Below are positions 35,509 through 47,500 of a stretch of DNA of 64,000 nt, piece after piece; the stretch's first letter is position 1; each line of letters starts with the position of its first letter. The DNA lies in the NCBI GenBank assembly GCA_015039365.1, contig WION01000046.1:62001-126000 (forward strand), read 5' to 3'. The position numbers were made by a program, and so were the translations under genes. This DNA comes from Amanita rubescens. Lineage: Eukaryota > Basidiomycota > Agaricomycetes > Agaricales > Amanitaceae. The notes under the pieces are model-generated. The model saw nothing but the letters and a program-made list of their open reading frames with translations. It was not told the origin of the DNA and did not search any database.

Positions 35509-38500
35509 ATGACAGCGCATCAGCGGTCGTCATCCTCCAAGAGGTTTCGTTCTTACTCTGGGTGTACCACAATTTTCAAGCTCAATCAGAAGTCACTATG
35601 TCTTAAAGCAATAGACAAACGACGCAGTGCCAATGAAGCGCATCACCGGCAATATGTCAAACGTAAAAAAAAAATTCTCGCTGAGTTCCTCCTTATTAAC
35701 GTTGTTTGTAGGGCGCTCTGCACTTCAGCATGGACTTATGAAAAATGGAGATAGGGGAGACGAGGGAGACGACGACGAAGATTGGGTCATGGATGATGAT
35801 GTGCCAATCAACTTGGATGCAGCAGCTGATGGAGTGATGGAGGCTAACGACGGTGCTGAATTCTATGCAAGATTGTGTGAAGGGATAAGGAAGGCAACGT
35901 AAGTACTCTTCCTATTGCCAAGACAGATAGAGCTGACAGTGAATATCCACAGCGCCCGGTCAGAACACAGGACCCGTCGTGATAGAGTTGAGCGGCTTCA
36001 CGAGGGTTTCAAAATGCAGATGCAAGACATGACTGATGCGTACATGGATTGGGCTTATCATATTAGAGGTGCAGGATACAACGAGGCTCTGTCTCCTGAT
36101 CCAAGAAATATGTCCGAGTCAGCCCAGGGAACTGGATCCATCAAAATGTTTGATATTTTCTGTACGTCAGAGGCCTCTATGTCAAGAAAATTTGTTACTG
36201 ATTTGGAAATCATTGGACAGCAAGTCAAACAACCACTTACACAATGCTACAGACCGACAAAGGAATTGCAGCAGCCCTTGTCCGCCAAGGGATGGTTCCT
36301 TGCTCTCCCTTTGCGCCGAAGTATACCATCTCCATCCGCACCTTAAAATTATTCAAAAACCTGCGAAGTCGGTGCCCTCATTTGACTGTGCAGCCATTCG
36401 TCAATGGAATCCTTGACATGCTCGGGGTGGGTGGCTTTAATTCCCGAATTCTGATTTCTGGACTGATAGTTATAATTAGTCCTCGTGTCAGGTCTCCTAC
36501 TATTCTCTCTTCTCGACAGCTTTCGACGTATACCTTGAAATTCTCAACTCAACTCAACACAAAGTATCAAAGGCCTTGCAGCGCGACGACCCTCAATGGC
36601 GCCTGAAGAATACATGCCCCGCATGTTCGTACAAGCTCAAAGGAGAGAAAAAACTTACATTTGAGATGTTGATAACAATGGACGGCAACAACTCACTCAA
36701 GCGTCTTCAGCGAAACATCTCCGGTGAGAACATGACTACCAAGGCACCTAGAGGCGAGCGGATAGACTCGCGCCCACCACCGGGTGACTACTACATCAGT
36801 CGGGAAGAGGTTGATAAGTGGGCTCGAGTGCATGTTGAACAAGAAGTGAATGCTAATACAGTAAGTCCATTTTTTTAACTTCCTAAGCGACTGATTCTTA
36901 CTCCTGAGCGGCATCTAGGTCATATCTGAATCTGAACAAAGCGCCTGTGAATCACGATGGAATAACATGAAGCAAGAGGTGACATCACGCGCGTGGGGGG
37001 TGTTTGATGAGACAGGGATCTTTTTGTCACTATGCCGGCACGGCTTCGCTTTACTTGTAACCGACATGGTCCAAAGCGGGGAGTTGTGAGTACGAGGTTC
37101 TTTCACTCAGTTTTCGTTGCTTACCGGATCTTCAGGTCAAAGTATCCATTAGCAACAGTTAATGCGCTCCTGACCGCGTTCGGTCCAAACCTCGGAATTG
37201 GCTACGACATCGGTTGTCAGTTTAAGAAAACGGTTGCGAAGAGCCAGCTCCGTGAGCTAGCATCAAATCTGAACTACAAGTCTCTTGTTGGCTCGTTTCA
37301 TGGTCACGCACATAATCGTCGCTGTCAGCTATCACATCTTGCCACATATGTTGAGGGACTTGGGCTTGAAGACTTAGAAGGTTGTGAACGATTCTTTTCG
37401 AAATCCAACGCTCTTGCAAGGTCTATTCGCTACGCAAGTACTTTTCATCGCCAACAAAGTATCGTGCTTTTTCTCAAGCATATGGATAACTTTGAAACGT
37501 ATGCAAATTTAAGTAAGGAAGCGCAGTTTTCGACTCTTGTACGCCATCTCATTGTACTCTATCTCCCCAGGCCGGTTTCTTGTCAATAACTACAAACAGG
37601 CGACAGAAATACTGAGGACTGAGCCGACACTTCGCTCAGCAATGCAAGCGCAAGGGATTTCAGACACAAGTGTTTTTACAGATTGGTTAGAAGAGGAGCG
37701 GCAGTATTTAGAACAATTGAAGCAGGAGCCAGCACAAGACACGCTAGAAATGGAGTACTATCAGCGCTTAGTGGCTTTATACGACTATGAGTAAGTCTGA
37801 TCAGTTGTACGTTTTAGATATAGCTTCTTACTATTGCTTCCCATCGCAGAAGCTCTCTCGAAACTCAACAAAGCTTATTCATAAATTCAACACCCCAAAC
37901 CGTAAGCCAGCAGGATCGTACGCGGTCAATAGAAACCAAACGTCGCCAACTCCTAGAGAAGCGGGACAACGTTTTGGACGTAGTCCATGGACTTGAAGTC
38001 AAGCTTGGAATAGTGCCGGAAAAGCGCTGGGTCCCATCGTCTGAGGAATGGGCAGCCGCTGCGGAAAAGGTCCGCCTTCGCAATTACAGGAAGAAGCTAG
38101 ACCACCTTGAAGCTCTTATTGTCGCCCGAATTTTTGAGCTCTCGAAGATGAATATGCCACAAATTGGCGAGTACAATCTATTGTGACATTTAGTTTTGTT
38201 TTTAACCATGTAGTTTAGGGTACAATCTGCGGGACCATATTGCGGACGCCTTAAAAGCGCGTTCACAGGCCGTCAGGACAGCACTGAATAACTACAATAC
38301 TGCAGCCTCCTCTCTCATCCCATCAGCACCTCAGCTATCGTGGAAAGAAGTAGTTCAGTACGCTTTCTTGTCCGATTTCGACCTTCTACGCTGCGCTCGG
38401 CAAGATATTCGTGAAAAACCATGGGCTAACCCCACTAATTGGGTCCTCCGTGATCAGTTCTTCAAGTTAGTGCGGGCTCGGGAGGAGATTGCGCGTCTGA

Positions 38501-38904
38501 ACATCGAAATCCGTCGCGTCATAACATACATGCAAGACGAAGAATTATTTTTAGAGGAACAAGAATCTGCCTTACGAGACACTCAACCGGAGCTCGCCTA
38601 TCAGATAAGTCTGTACAAAAGAGAACGTAGCCGGTCTAATATCCAACACAAACGGCGTTTCGGCAAGTTAGGAATCTCTCCGAGTTTCACGGGCGACATG
38701 AGCCCGGGCACAGCAATTTCTCAACCGCGAACAGGTCCTGTGGTCCCGCGCGAAGTACCCATGGCTATGAGCTCAGACAATGCTGAAGATCCTGGTAATG
38801 ACAGTGACGAAGACGAGTTTGACCATACTGTCGAAGATATTACATACTCTCTATTCACTGTTTCATTGGACGATAACTTTCCATCTCAAGATATCGATTC
38901 CTAG
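35509..38904 (+). CDS. KDZ transposase (multi-exon)
   Basis: In order: an N-terminal acidic and basic region; ERLHEGFKMQMQDMTDAYMDW; PCSPFAPKYTISIRTLKLFKNL and RCPHLTVQPFV; CPACSYKLKGEKKLTFEMLITMDGNN (catalytic-core Asp); WGVFDETGIFLSLCRHGFALLVTDMVQSGE; IGYDIGCQFKKTV; GSFHGHAHNRRCQL and GLEDLEGCERFFSKSNALA (acidic active-site region); and the C-terminal coiled region WANPTNWVLRDQFFKL. These are diagnostic for the Kyakuja-Dileera-Zisupton transposases of basidiomycetes. Introns at about 35899-35951, 36428-36490, 36860-36918 and others have good borders. No disabling stop was noticed in the conserved blocks, so the element may still be active. Confidence 0.85.
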
Positions 38905-38985
38905 TTAGCTCAGTATTACTCATGTTTCATCCTATACATTTGCGCAGTAGCACTATGTGACGAGGCTAACCGCTACCTCTTTTTG

Positions 38986-39249
38986 TTAATTACCATTTAT
39001 AGAAGTTCAACCAACTACCATATATGTGCCACCAGCCTACACGGGGGGGGCAGAAATAGTGCATTATGTAATTCGTTAGTGGCTGGCATGGCTACGGGCA
39101 GGATAAAAAGAATCAAGTGCGAAAAAGATTTATTTAATCCGGCGAAATATCCAGCTCAGCATATTAGCTCGATATTTGTGTCTAATTAGGGATGGACGGG
39201 CCGGGTCCGTCCCTCTCTAATTAGAGTTTATTGATGGGCTCATCAGGTG
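38986..39249 (-). repeat. KDZ right terminal inverted repeat
   Basis: It is the reverse complement of the left repeat; it ends ...GGGCTCATCAGGTG before the AGATATGG duplication at 39250-39257. Confidence 0.9.
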
Positions 39250-39582
39250 AGATATGGCGTATGGAGACAAGCATTAAGGTATAGTAAGAAGGAACATTTT
39301 AAATTTTTTAACTGATGAGATGCACTCCGAGCGGTGTTGGTGTGAGTGAGGCACTGGTGCAATGAATGGAGATCTGAGTCAAGATTTGGAGAGCCCGTCA
39401 ATCCGTTCAACGGTCTCAACAGCCGTACTTCAACGGCATTAGACGGTTAATCTCCGTCCCGTCTACCGTCCGTCTAGATTCCTGCTCCAGATCAGAACGG
39501 CACAGGTACGGCAACCGTACAATAAACCCGTCATGCCCGTATTGTACGGTTACGGTTTACAGCCCTAAGGTTGCCTCATGGG

Positions 39583-40287
39583 TGTTGAAACTAGGGGTAA
39601 CAAGTCCCTAGCGAGCAGCGCAGTATAGTACATGGAATGTACTACTTACCGAGTGTGGTGTGGAGTTGTTAAGAGCTTACTGGAGCTGGGGCTCAACAGT
39701 AGACAGTAGAGAGGATAATAGGATAAGGATTGATGCTACTAGAGTACAGTTTATATACTACTAAACTACAAATAAGTACAAAGAGTCTTATCAGTATGAG
39801 TCAAAGGTATTTGACTCATAAGGCGTCATTCCACAGCAATGCACAGCTATTGTACAGCAATGCATAGCTTTGCGCAGCACTTGACTCATCAATTATATTG
39901 ACTGACTCATCACATTATCAATCTTCAATGTGATAGGTCGATAACCATAATGTATATATGTCTTCTATTCTCATGTCAACATATATTCACATCATCAATA
40001 GTTCCACTATTATGATTGGATGATCTTATGAGAATATCGCTAGGATATTCTCATGTCAGAATATGTTCTCATCATCAATCATCCACTATTATGATTGGTA
40101 GATGAGTATGAGAATATGTCGAATATATTCTCATGTCAATATATTATCTCACACTCAATCATCCACTATTATGATTGGTTGAGAAACGAGTAAGTAACTG
40201 AGCGTTATTACATTAGTTAGTGTAAACTAATGCTGTTACTTATATTTACTATATACTGTATGTATATCGTATATTATAAGTTCAACA
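39583..40287. mobile_element. Solo LTR (copia-like), 705 bp
   Basis: It begins TGTTGAAACT and ends AAGTTCAACA (TG..CA ends forming an inverted repeat) and is flanked by the 5-bp duplication ATGGG at 39578-39582 and 40288-40292. No internal region is present. It contains three degenerate copies of a roughly 85-90-bp block with CCACTATTATGATTGG at about 39960-40190. Its upstream half has ACAGTTTATATACTA, similar to a stretch in the full-length copia LTRs, which suggests a related family. Confidence 0.85.
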
Positions 40288-40337
40288 ATGGGTTGCCGTC
40301 AATCATTGCCCTTCCCCTCCGCATTTGAAAGCGTTCT

Positions 40338-42280
40338 TAAATGGCTGGTATTGGCAAGAAACGTGTTGACGTGTCACGGTCACATAAGTAACTCAGTTCT
40401 CTAATGTTCGATTCAGTATCTGACGAATTTCAAGAAACAAAACCGCTCGTTCTCCTGTTACGGCGACTCCAGCCAGTAAGGAGGACGCATCCACGAAGCG
40501 AAAGCGCACTCTTATTGCTTCTTCAGATGAGGAAGATTCGTTCGTTTTTCTTTTTTTCGCATTCTTTCTTTCCCATTTGACGGCAATATCAATCGGTTTC
40601 AGAAATCTCGTTTCGACGAACTTAGATAAAAGATCTACTGCTGAACTTAAAGATTCAATCAGGTGTGCTGTCACTTATTGACTACACGATTTTGACGCTA
40701 ATGCCATGTAAGTTCTACGGCCAAAGACGCGGTTATGGAGGACGACATTATCACAATGTTAGACTTGTTTCTACTTTTCTTGAGGATTTTGCTAAGAATG
40801 ACTGCATTAGTTCTACCGATTCTGCCCTGCCTCCGTCAGAGGAGACTCCCGTCGATTTGATTAAGAATTTAACGTTCAAACGCAGACAAACTGCTGGCAA
40901 TTTGTCCGATGCCGTTTTGCCGTACGTCATTCTTATCATATGAGAAAACAAGAGCTCACATGACTTTCAGTGATGCAGATAGGGAAGAATTATCTCCGAC
41001 TCTTTCTACTGATAAAAAGTGGGACCGGAAATCTTCTCAGGATGCTCCGTACGAAATATCAAATCTTTTGTGGTCCACGACTGATTAACAAGTTTCAGAG
41101 TCGCACATTCTGTTGACTTGGGTGCGAACATCAGCAAATTGGGGAAAAATCTGACCTCATCTGATTGCATCTGACACTGCTGGAACACTGGCTGTCCAAT
41201 TGTCTGATTGTCTAACCAGCACTGGAACACTAATTGTCTGACAGCCTGATTGTCTGACATTGTCTGACAACATCTGACACCTCATCTGGCACTTGTCAGA
41301 CGTTGTCAGATGATGTCAGACAATCAGGCTGTCAGACAATTAGTGTTCCAGTGCTGGTTAGACAATCAGACAATCAGACAGCCAGTGTTCCAGCAGTGTC
41401 AGATGCAATCAGATTTTTCCCCAATTTCCTGATGAACTCTGGAGATTCTTCTGATGGGATGCACAGCGAACAATCGTTGAAAGAACGTGCCCGGAGAGAC
41501 AAGAGTTCACGCAAAACGGTTGCCGGAAACACTCTGGACTCTTTTCCTGACATTCCTGACTCTGGAACGGTGCGAATGAAGTACATATTAGCAAACCCGT
41601 TTTCTCTGCGCAAGAATTCGATAGACAATTTGCTCAAAAGAGACTACAGCAATTTACCGCCATTGAGGTAATATTCAATCTGTTTTCAGCTTTGTCCTTT
41701 CGTTCATAGACGATTTAGGCATTCATTGCTAATTCTGTATGAGTCTAATGCTCATTCCGTATCAGACGAAGAAGAACATACCATGATTTCATACTCAAAG
41801 ACGAGGGAACAATTGGATCCAAAAGATGGAAGTCAGGCGTGAGTTGACTATTTAAGAATTGTTTGATTCGCCGCTGATATATGTCTATACATCAGACGCT
41901 TTGAATCCGCTGTTAAATTTGAAAATTCGGGTCCTTTTATAAACCCCTCACGGGCTTCAACCCTCCTTGTCTCTCGTGATTCAAACCGAATCATTTTGAG
42001 TGGTACAACGGCTCGCGGTAAAACTGCCGTATTCTTAACCACCGGTCTGTTAGTAGAATCTTGTTTGCGCAAACCTACAGTAAGCGGCTACAACAATACT
42101 CACAAGGTAAAGTATTGCCTGTTAAAACCCTTTTTTTTTCTGCTTTCGCTGATTTGCCGACACGTCAGGTTCATCACGTTATGTTGACACCGATTTCGGG
42201 AGAATTCGAACGTGCCGCTGCTTTTGTAGGGACCGTCTTCGAAGAGGACAACTATCATTGCCTTCTCAAGGAGGTCTTTA
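40338..42280 (+). pseudogene. Multi-exon host gene of unknown function, 5' part, interrupted by two insertions
   Basis: An ATG at 40338 (MAGIGKKRVDV) starts a chain of exons joined by plausible introns: a Lys/Arg/Ser-rich exon with STKRKRTLIASSDEED (nuclear-signal-like), one with STFLEDFAKNDCISS, one with SPTLSTDKKWDRKSS, one with MKYILANPFSLRKNSIDNLLKR, one with FINPSRASTLLVSRDSNRIILSGTTARGKTA, and one with FADLPTRQVHHVMLTPISGEFERAAAF. GTTARGKT fits a P-loop consensus (GxxxxGKT), but nothing else supports an NTPase. A 282-bp foldback element splits one exon, a stop (TAA) lies at about 41086, and the last exon is cut at 42280 by the TIR element. I do not recognise the family. Confidence 0.45.
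41141..41422. mobile_element. Foldback element (near-perfect 282-bp palindrome)
   Basis: Two arms of about 130 bp are inverted copies (tips GGGGAAAAATCTGA and TCAGATTTTTCCCC), built from TGTCTGA / TCAGACA words, with a short loop near 41280. The flanks are AATT on both sides, a possible 4-bp duplication (palindromic, so ambiguous). Removing the element plus one AATT restores an open frame across the junction of the host exon. Confidence 0.8.
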
Positions 42281-42699
42281 CCCTCCCCCACGCATTCCTT
42301 GTGGACTCCTGAGGACTCCTGGCTCACTCCCGGGAATTCCCGGGACTCCAGAGGGACTCCCACCTCCCTGGAAGACCCCTCATCCCAGCCAAAATGTACC
42401 GGGAGTGAGCTGGGACTCCCGGTAGACTCCCTGTAGACTCCCGGGACTCCTCTGGACTCCCTGTATGAGGAGTCCACAAGGAGTGTAAGGACTCTTGTTT
42501 CATTCCTGTTTATGTGGTCATGTGACATGACCAGTTGGTCTGTGTGCAGGCCCACAGGTATATAAGGAGGGGGCATCTGGCACATATCCCCCAGCACCCC
42601 CTCGGGAAAAGGGGGGGCAGTGGAGATAAGATTAGATAGATAGATAGATGATAGGCAGCTTAAGTAATATGATGGCCTAGATAAGATAAGATAAAAATA

Positions 42700-44070
42700 T
42701 AACAAAATTGAAAATTTCCTTTTATAGAAGTGTGACATTATGTAATATGTGACTGTGACAAAAAAGATGCACCTAGCTTTTGTGATTCAGAATATGCAAC
42801 AATCATAATGCCAAATAAAGTCAAACATGAGATATTCACAAAATACATTTTCAAACATAGCTTTGAAAAAAATCAAAAAAATCAAAAAAAATCATGTGAT
42901 CACATCTGTGCAAGAATTGCAGTGACAAATGCTGCCAAACTCAAGATACTTGCAAAGTACTGTTTTGAACACCAGTCTTTTGAACCTGATCTGATTTTCT
43001 GATTGCCTGACTTGTGCTGGAACACTGGTTGTCTGATGGTGATGGTCTGACAGTGTCTGAAACACTGGTTGTCTGTTGTCTGATATTAACTGATGACATC
43101 TGATTGTCAGACAATCAAACAACCAGTTCCAAGGCTGAATGAAATGAGGCTCCATCTAATAAGAGCTGAGCCCTGTGATGTTTTGTAACACAACTTTAAG
43201 ATGGCAGCAATTTCCATGTACAAACACCATGCACATAACAAAGATGATCAGGAAGAATGGGCCTTGGATTTGCTGCTTTGCATCCCATACCCTCCAAGTG
43301 TCCCAGCACCAGTCAGGTAATCAGGAATCAGACACCATCAGATGTCAGATTTTTGGCATGTTTTCTGATGCTACTCTGAACCATTGCACAAGTCACTGCA
43401 ACTGACTTCCAGCACTTCCAGTCACTCATAACCACCAGCAACCCCAACTTCCTAAAACTGACCAAACTTGATCATCACCAGACACCCCTCCCAAATTGAC
43501 TTTGCAGGTGGTCACACATGGAGTGGCAAAACCAAAAGACAAACAGACTTTTTGCATTCACATTTTAGCTTATTTAGTTTGGCATCATAATTCTTGCATG
43601 TCCTTGATCACATGGGACATTTTCAAGATTATTTTCAGACTTTACAATTTCCTCACACTCACATCTGAAAAGGTCTTTTGCAAATATTTCAAGTACTTGG
43701 GATTATTTGGTTTTACAATAAGTCCTATATGACCTGGATCATATGAATTTTCAGGTTTTTATTGCAAGTATAAACATTGCCAAACAACATGCATGCCCAT
43801 CTGAAATTTGGAAAGCAGCATGAAATTGCACATGAGTGTAAAGTACTGGTGATGTCAGTCTACTTACATAGGATGCAATAGGAATGGCTGGGAATGAGTA
43901 GGAATCCTGATGGATTAAGTTTCCATGAAGATGTGACTCAGTTACATGTGTGCCTTCAATACACAGGCATGTGAACATTGAATGCCTTACTAGGTGGTTA
44001 TGAGCAAATACTGAAAAGGATGATTAGCAGCAATTTTAACTGGTTCCTGCATACTACATCAACAAACAAT
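42700..44070. other. A+T-rich interior of the TIR element
   Basis: No coding region is supported. It has a GATA/AGATA microsatellite at about 42630-42700 and clusters of TGTCTGA / TCAGACA words (42990-43120, 43310-43400) like those of the foldback element at 41141. Confidence 0.55.
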
Positions 44071-44075
44071 CAGAG

Positions 44076-44482
44076 TGACGAAGAAGACAGGTCTACGCGA
44101 GAGCGTGTCCACAGCATGAGCAGGTGCAATAGCTTACCTATTGCGATATAGTCTTAGCACTACTCTTCGGCGTAGTAGTGATAGTAAGAGGAAGAGAATG
44201 GATTGTCCTATTCTACGATACAGGACAGGTTTATATACTAAGAGAGAACAAATATGTGTCTACATATGTGTAAGCGTATAGTATAGATGAGAAGATATGG
44301 CGTGCTAAGCACACCATAAGGTGTGATCATGAGTCTATCATGATGTCACCATGATATCATAATGAAGTCATTATGATGTCATCTCTATGTCATACATAAA
44401 GGATGACGCTAGCGATATGAGTAACATTGATTGTAGTCAATCAGTAGTTAATCATTCTATAAATATAATTCTATATTTAACA
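44076..44482 (-). repeat. Copia LTR, 3' copy relative to the element
   Basis: On the minus strand it reads TGTTAAATATAG...CTTCGTCA, with a purine-rich stretch (GCGAAGGGG) just before it, as expected for a polypurine tract. Confidence 0.93.
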
Positions 44483-44504
44483 CACCCCTTCGCTTAGATA
44501 TCCT

Positions 44505-47500
44505 TTATTTAAAGTCTATGATGTTCTCATCATAGAAGGGATCTATATCCGATTCTTGTTGATCAATAAGACCATCAAGAAGTTCCATCAACTTCCTGTG
44601 TGATAGACGATCAATTCCATCTAATTCAAGATTTTGCCAATCAAGAATAAATTTCGTCAGATCACGGATTTCCTCAGTCTCTAATCGATCTGGTCTTTTG
44701 ATTAATGTATTTGTAGAAGTCGGATATTCTTCTAAGGAAAGTCCCAATCGTTCTCTAAAGAATTTGACCTTTTCAAAGGATAAATTCTTAGTCATGAGAT
44801 CCGCATTCTGCTCGTTTGTTGGTATATATTCGAGGACTACCTTTTTAGTCTCGATCAACTCGCGAACGAAATGATAGCGAATATCAATGTGTTTGGAACG
44901 ATGTTCTTGTGCAGGATTTTGTGCCCAAAATATAGCGCCTTGGTTATCTACGCTAAGTAAGATGCTTTTAATAGGTGCACCTATTTCGTAAAATAGATTT
45001 TCAACCCATGCAATCTGTCTTGCAGCATCTGATAAAGATATGTATTCTGCTTCAGTCGAAGACAGAGCTACAGTCTTTTGTTTTCTACTCGTCCAAGCTA
45101 CCGCACCACCAGCTAACATTAAGACATAACCGTTTATAGATCGTCGTGTATTACGATCAGCGGCCCAGTCAGCGTCAGCGTAGGCTCTAAATTTATTATT
45201 GCCTTTGGCGCTATAAACGATTTTGACGTTTAAGGTATGAGCAATGTATTTGACTATATACAAGGCTTTCTGGATATGTTCTTGGGACGGGTTTGATGAA
45301 AATTGGGACATCAAAATTACTGCATAGATTATATCAGGCCTAGTTCCTAAGGCGAGATATAGAAGGGATCCTATTATCTGTTGATAATAAGAACGTTCCT
45401 GTGGTGTGCATTCTCCTTCATTTTTTATAGGAGCATACCCAGCAGGTAACGGTGTGCGTACAGACTTGCAATTTTCAAGTCCAAATCGCTTGACAACCTT
45501 CAAGGCATAAGGGCCTTGATCTATGACTAAGAATCCTAAATCACGGTTGTAATTGACTTGGATTCGTAAATACTCTTTGATCTTTCCAAGATCACGACAT
45601 TCCCACATCTCCATAAATTTCTTTTTAATGGATACGATGGTGGAATCGTCATTTCCCATAAAGAGTATATCGTCGACATACAATATGCATATCGTGATAG
45701 TATTCTTGCCTTTACGAACGTAAACGCCAGAATCAGACAAGCATCGCTCGAAATGCAATGATTTCAACGATTTATCTGCTTGTTTATTCCAGGCATATGA
45801 TGCCTGTTTCAATCCATATATGGCTTTCCTCAGCCTATATACTTTAGATTCTTGTCCTTTTACAACGAAACCTTCTGGCTGGGCCATGTAAATATCTTCA
45901 TCAAGATCGCCATATAAGAAGGCAGTTTTTACATCTAGGGCTTGTATATCCCAGTTTTCAAGCACTGATGTGGCCAGAAGTATTCGGATTGTTTCATATC
46001 TCGCTACAGGCGAGAATGTTTCGTCGTAATCTAATCCGGGACGTTGACTAAAACCTTTAGCTACGACGCGAGCTTTTTTGCGTCCATCGGTTTTTAAGTC
46101 GAAAACCCAACGACATCTGATTAGGTTTCGTCCTTTTGGAAGATCAACTAACTCCCAAATGTCTCTAGATTGAAGAGATTTAAATTCGTCATCCATTGCA
46201 ATCTTCCATTGTTTATACAATTGAGGATTACTGGAGCGCATTTTAGATATATCTCTATAGTCATATGGAATATTATCCACAAGGGGGACAGCCGCTTTTA
46301 GAAGAAAATGAAGGAATTCATTTCCAGATTCATTAATCATTCGGGTTAAATGATCATGTTCCGCAGATTTTAATTCAGACTTTAAAGCGAAGATTTCTTT
46401 GAGTAGAGAAGCAGATTCATTCATTCTATCAGGGTTCCTGTCAGCTGACGGTGGATCCTGAGTCGAAGAACTCGGAGTTTTATCTTTTAACTGCTCTCTT
46501 AAAGCATCTCGCTTTTGCTGAATTTCCGCTTCTATCTGTGCAGGAGTTTTATCTCCATACGCGTTGTCTCTTTGTACCCTTGGAACTGGAAAACGACCAG
46601 AACGGCGAGGACCTATTTGTACAGAGGGTGGACCTGGATCAGATATGATCGGTGGAGGAGGTCTAGGTCTCTGAGCAAATTCTCTAAATCGATCTCTTTG
46701 ACGTTGTTCAAATTGATCAAATTCTCGATCCGTCATAAATGGGTTTTCTATTTCATCACGATCTCTTTGATTCAAAGAGAAGGGATTATCTTCATCCATA
46801 GGACTACGAGGCGAAGGTGGCCTAGATACATATGGTATCGGTGTTATAGGCCTAGAAGGAACAGGAGTCTCCTCTTTAATTTGTGGAGAGGGAGTACGTC
46901 TAAAAGGTTCAGGAGTTTTACGTTTCTTAAACATATCACTCATTTGACGTTTGAATTGATCTCGTAAACGAGACTGTTTATCAATTCCTTGACCCTTTTT
47001 CCAATCATCGCGTTGTCTACGATAATTGTCATGTCTCTCTTGTTCTCTTTCTTCCCTTTGCTTTCGGATATCATCATCCAAAAAATCTCTTCGACGATCG
47101 GCAAATTCATCGCCGTCATCATCATCGTTTGAATCATCAGAAGGGTCTGACTGCTGTCGATCAGGAGATGCACCCCTTCGATCCAAACCTGGTGAGCGTC
47201 TACGGCTCGGAGAACGTCTACGGTTCTCTGGGAGTAAGTCATCTAAATCCAAATTTTGTGGAGGGCGGTTAGGTTCCTCTTGAGGAATCGCCTCCCAGAT
47301 CGGACCAAGATCTTCAGTAATTATATCTGCAGTCTTTCCTTTGCGCGGAAACCTGTTTTCAAAGAATGTAGCCTGGGAGGATATGACCAGTGTGTTTGTC
47401 GACGTCATGAACCTATAGCCTTTGGTTCCTGATTCATATCCTACAAAAGTACATAAAACGGATTTTTCGGACAGCTTATCCGGTCTCCGTTGGTCAGGGA

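Larger units (their letters stand above)
30979..39249 (+). mobile_element. KDZ-superfamily DNA transposon, 8.27 kb
   Basis: Long terminal inverted repeats of about 265-280 bp (30979-31261 and 38986-39249) begin CACCTGATGAGCCCATCAAT at both ends. They stay highly similar throughout, with a few substitutions and small indels. The flanking 8-bp duplications are identical. The element carries a KDZ transposase (plus) and two additional divergent genes, on the minus and plus strands. The insertion lies upstream of the hAT transposase start, within hAT sequence. Confidence 0.92.
26816..39567 (-). mobile_element. hAT DNA transposon, 12.75 kb, with a KDZ element nested inside
   Basis: The ends are imperfect inverted repeats: left TAGGGGTGTACACCGT, right (reversed) TAGGGCTGTAAACCGT. 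Both are flanked by AGGTTGCC. Both subterminal regions are crowded with ACGGTTACGG / CCGTCCGT words in both orientations (26825-26980 and 39400-39560), as expected for transposase binding sites. The transposase is on the minus strand at about 27010-30618. Removing the nested KDZ and its target duplication leaves about 4.47 kb, a normal hAT length. Confidence 0.92.

Noticed and set aside
41980..42110. NTPase assignment for the interrupted host gene from GTTARGKT
   Set aside because: A single short P-loop match without Walker B or family context is not enough.
42600..42720. CRISPR-like or regulatory repeat in the GATA-rich stretch
   Set aside because: It is a simple AGATA/GATA microsatellite without spacers.
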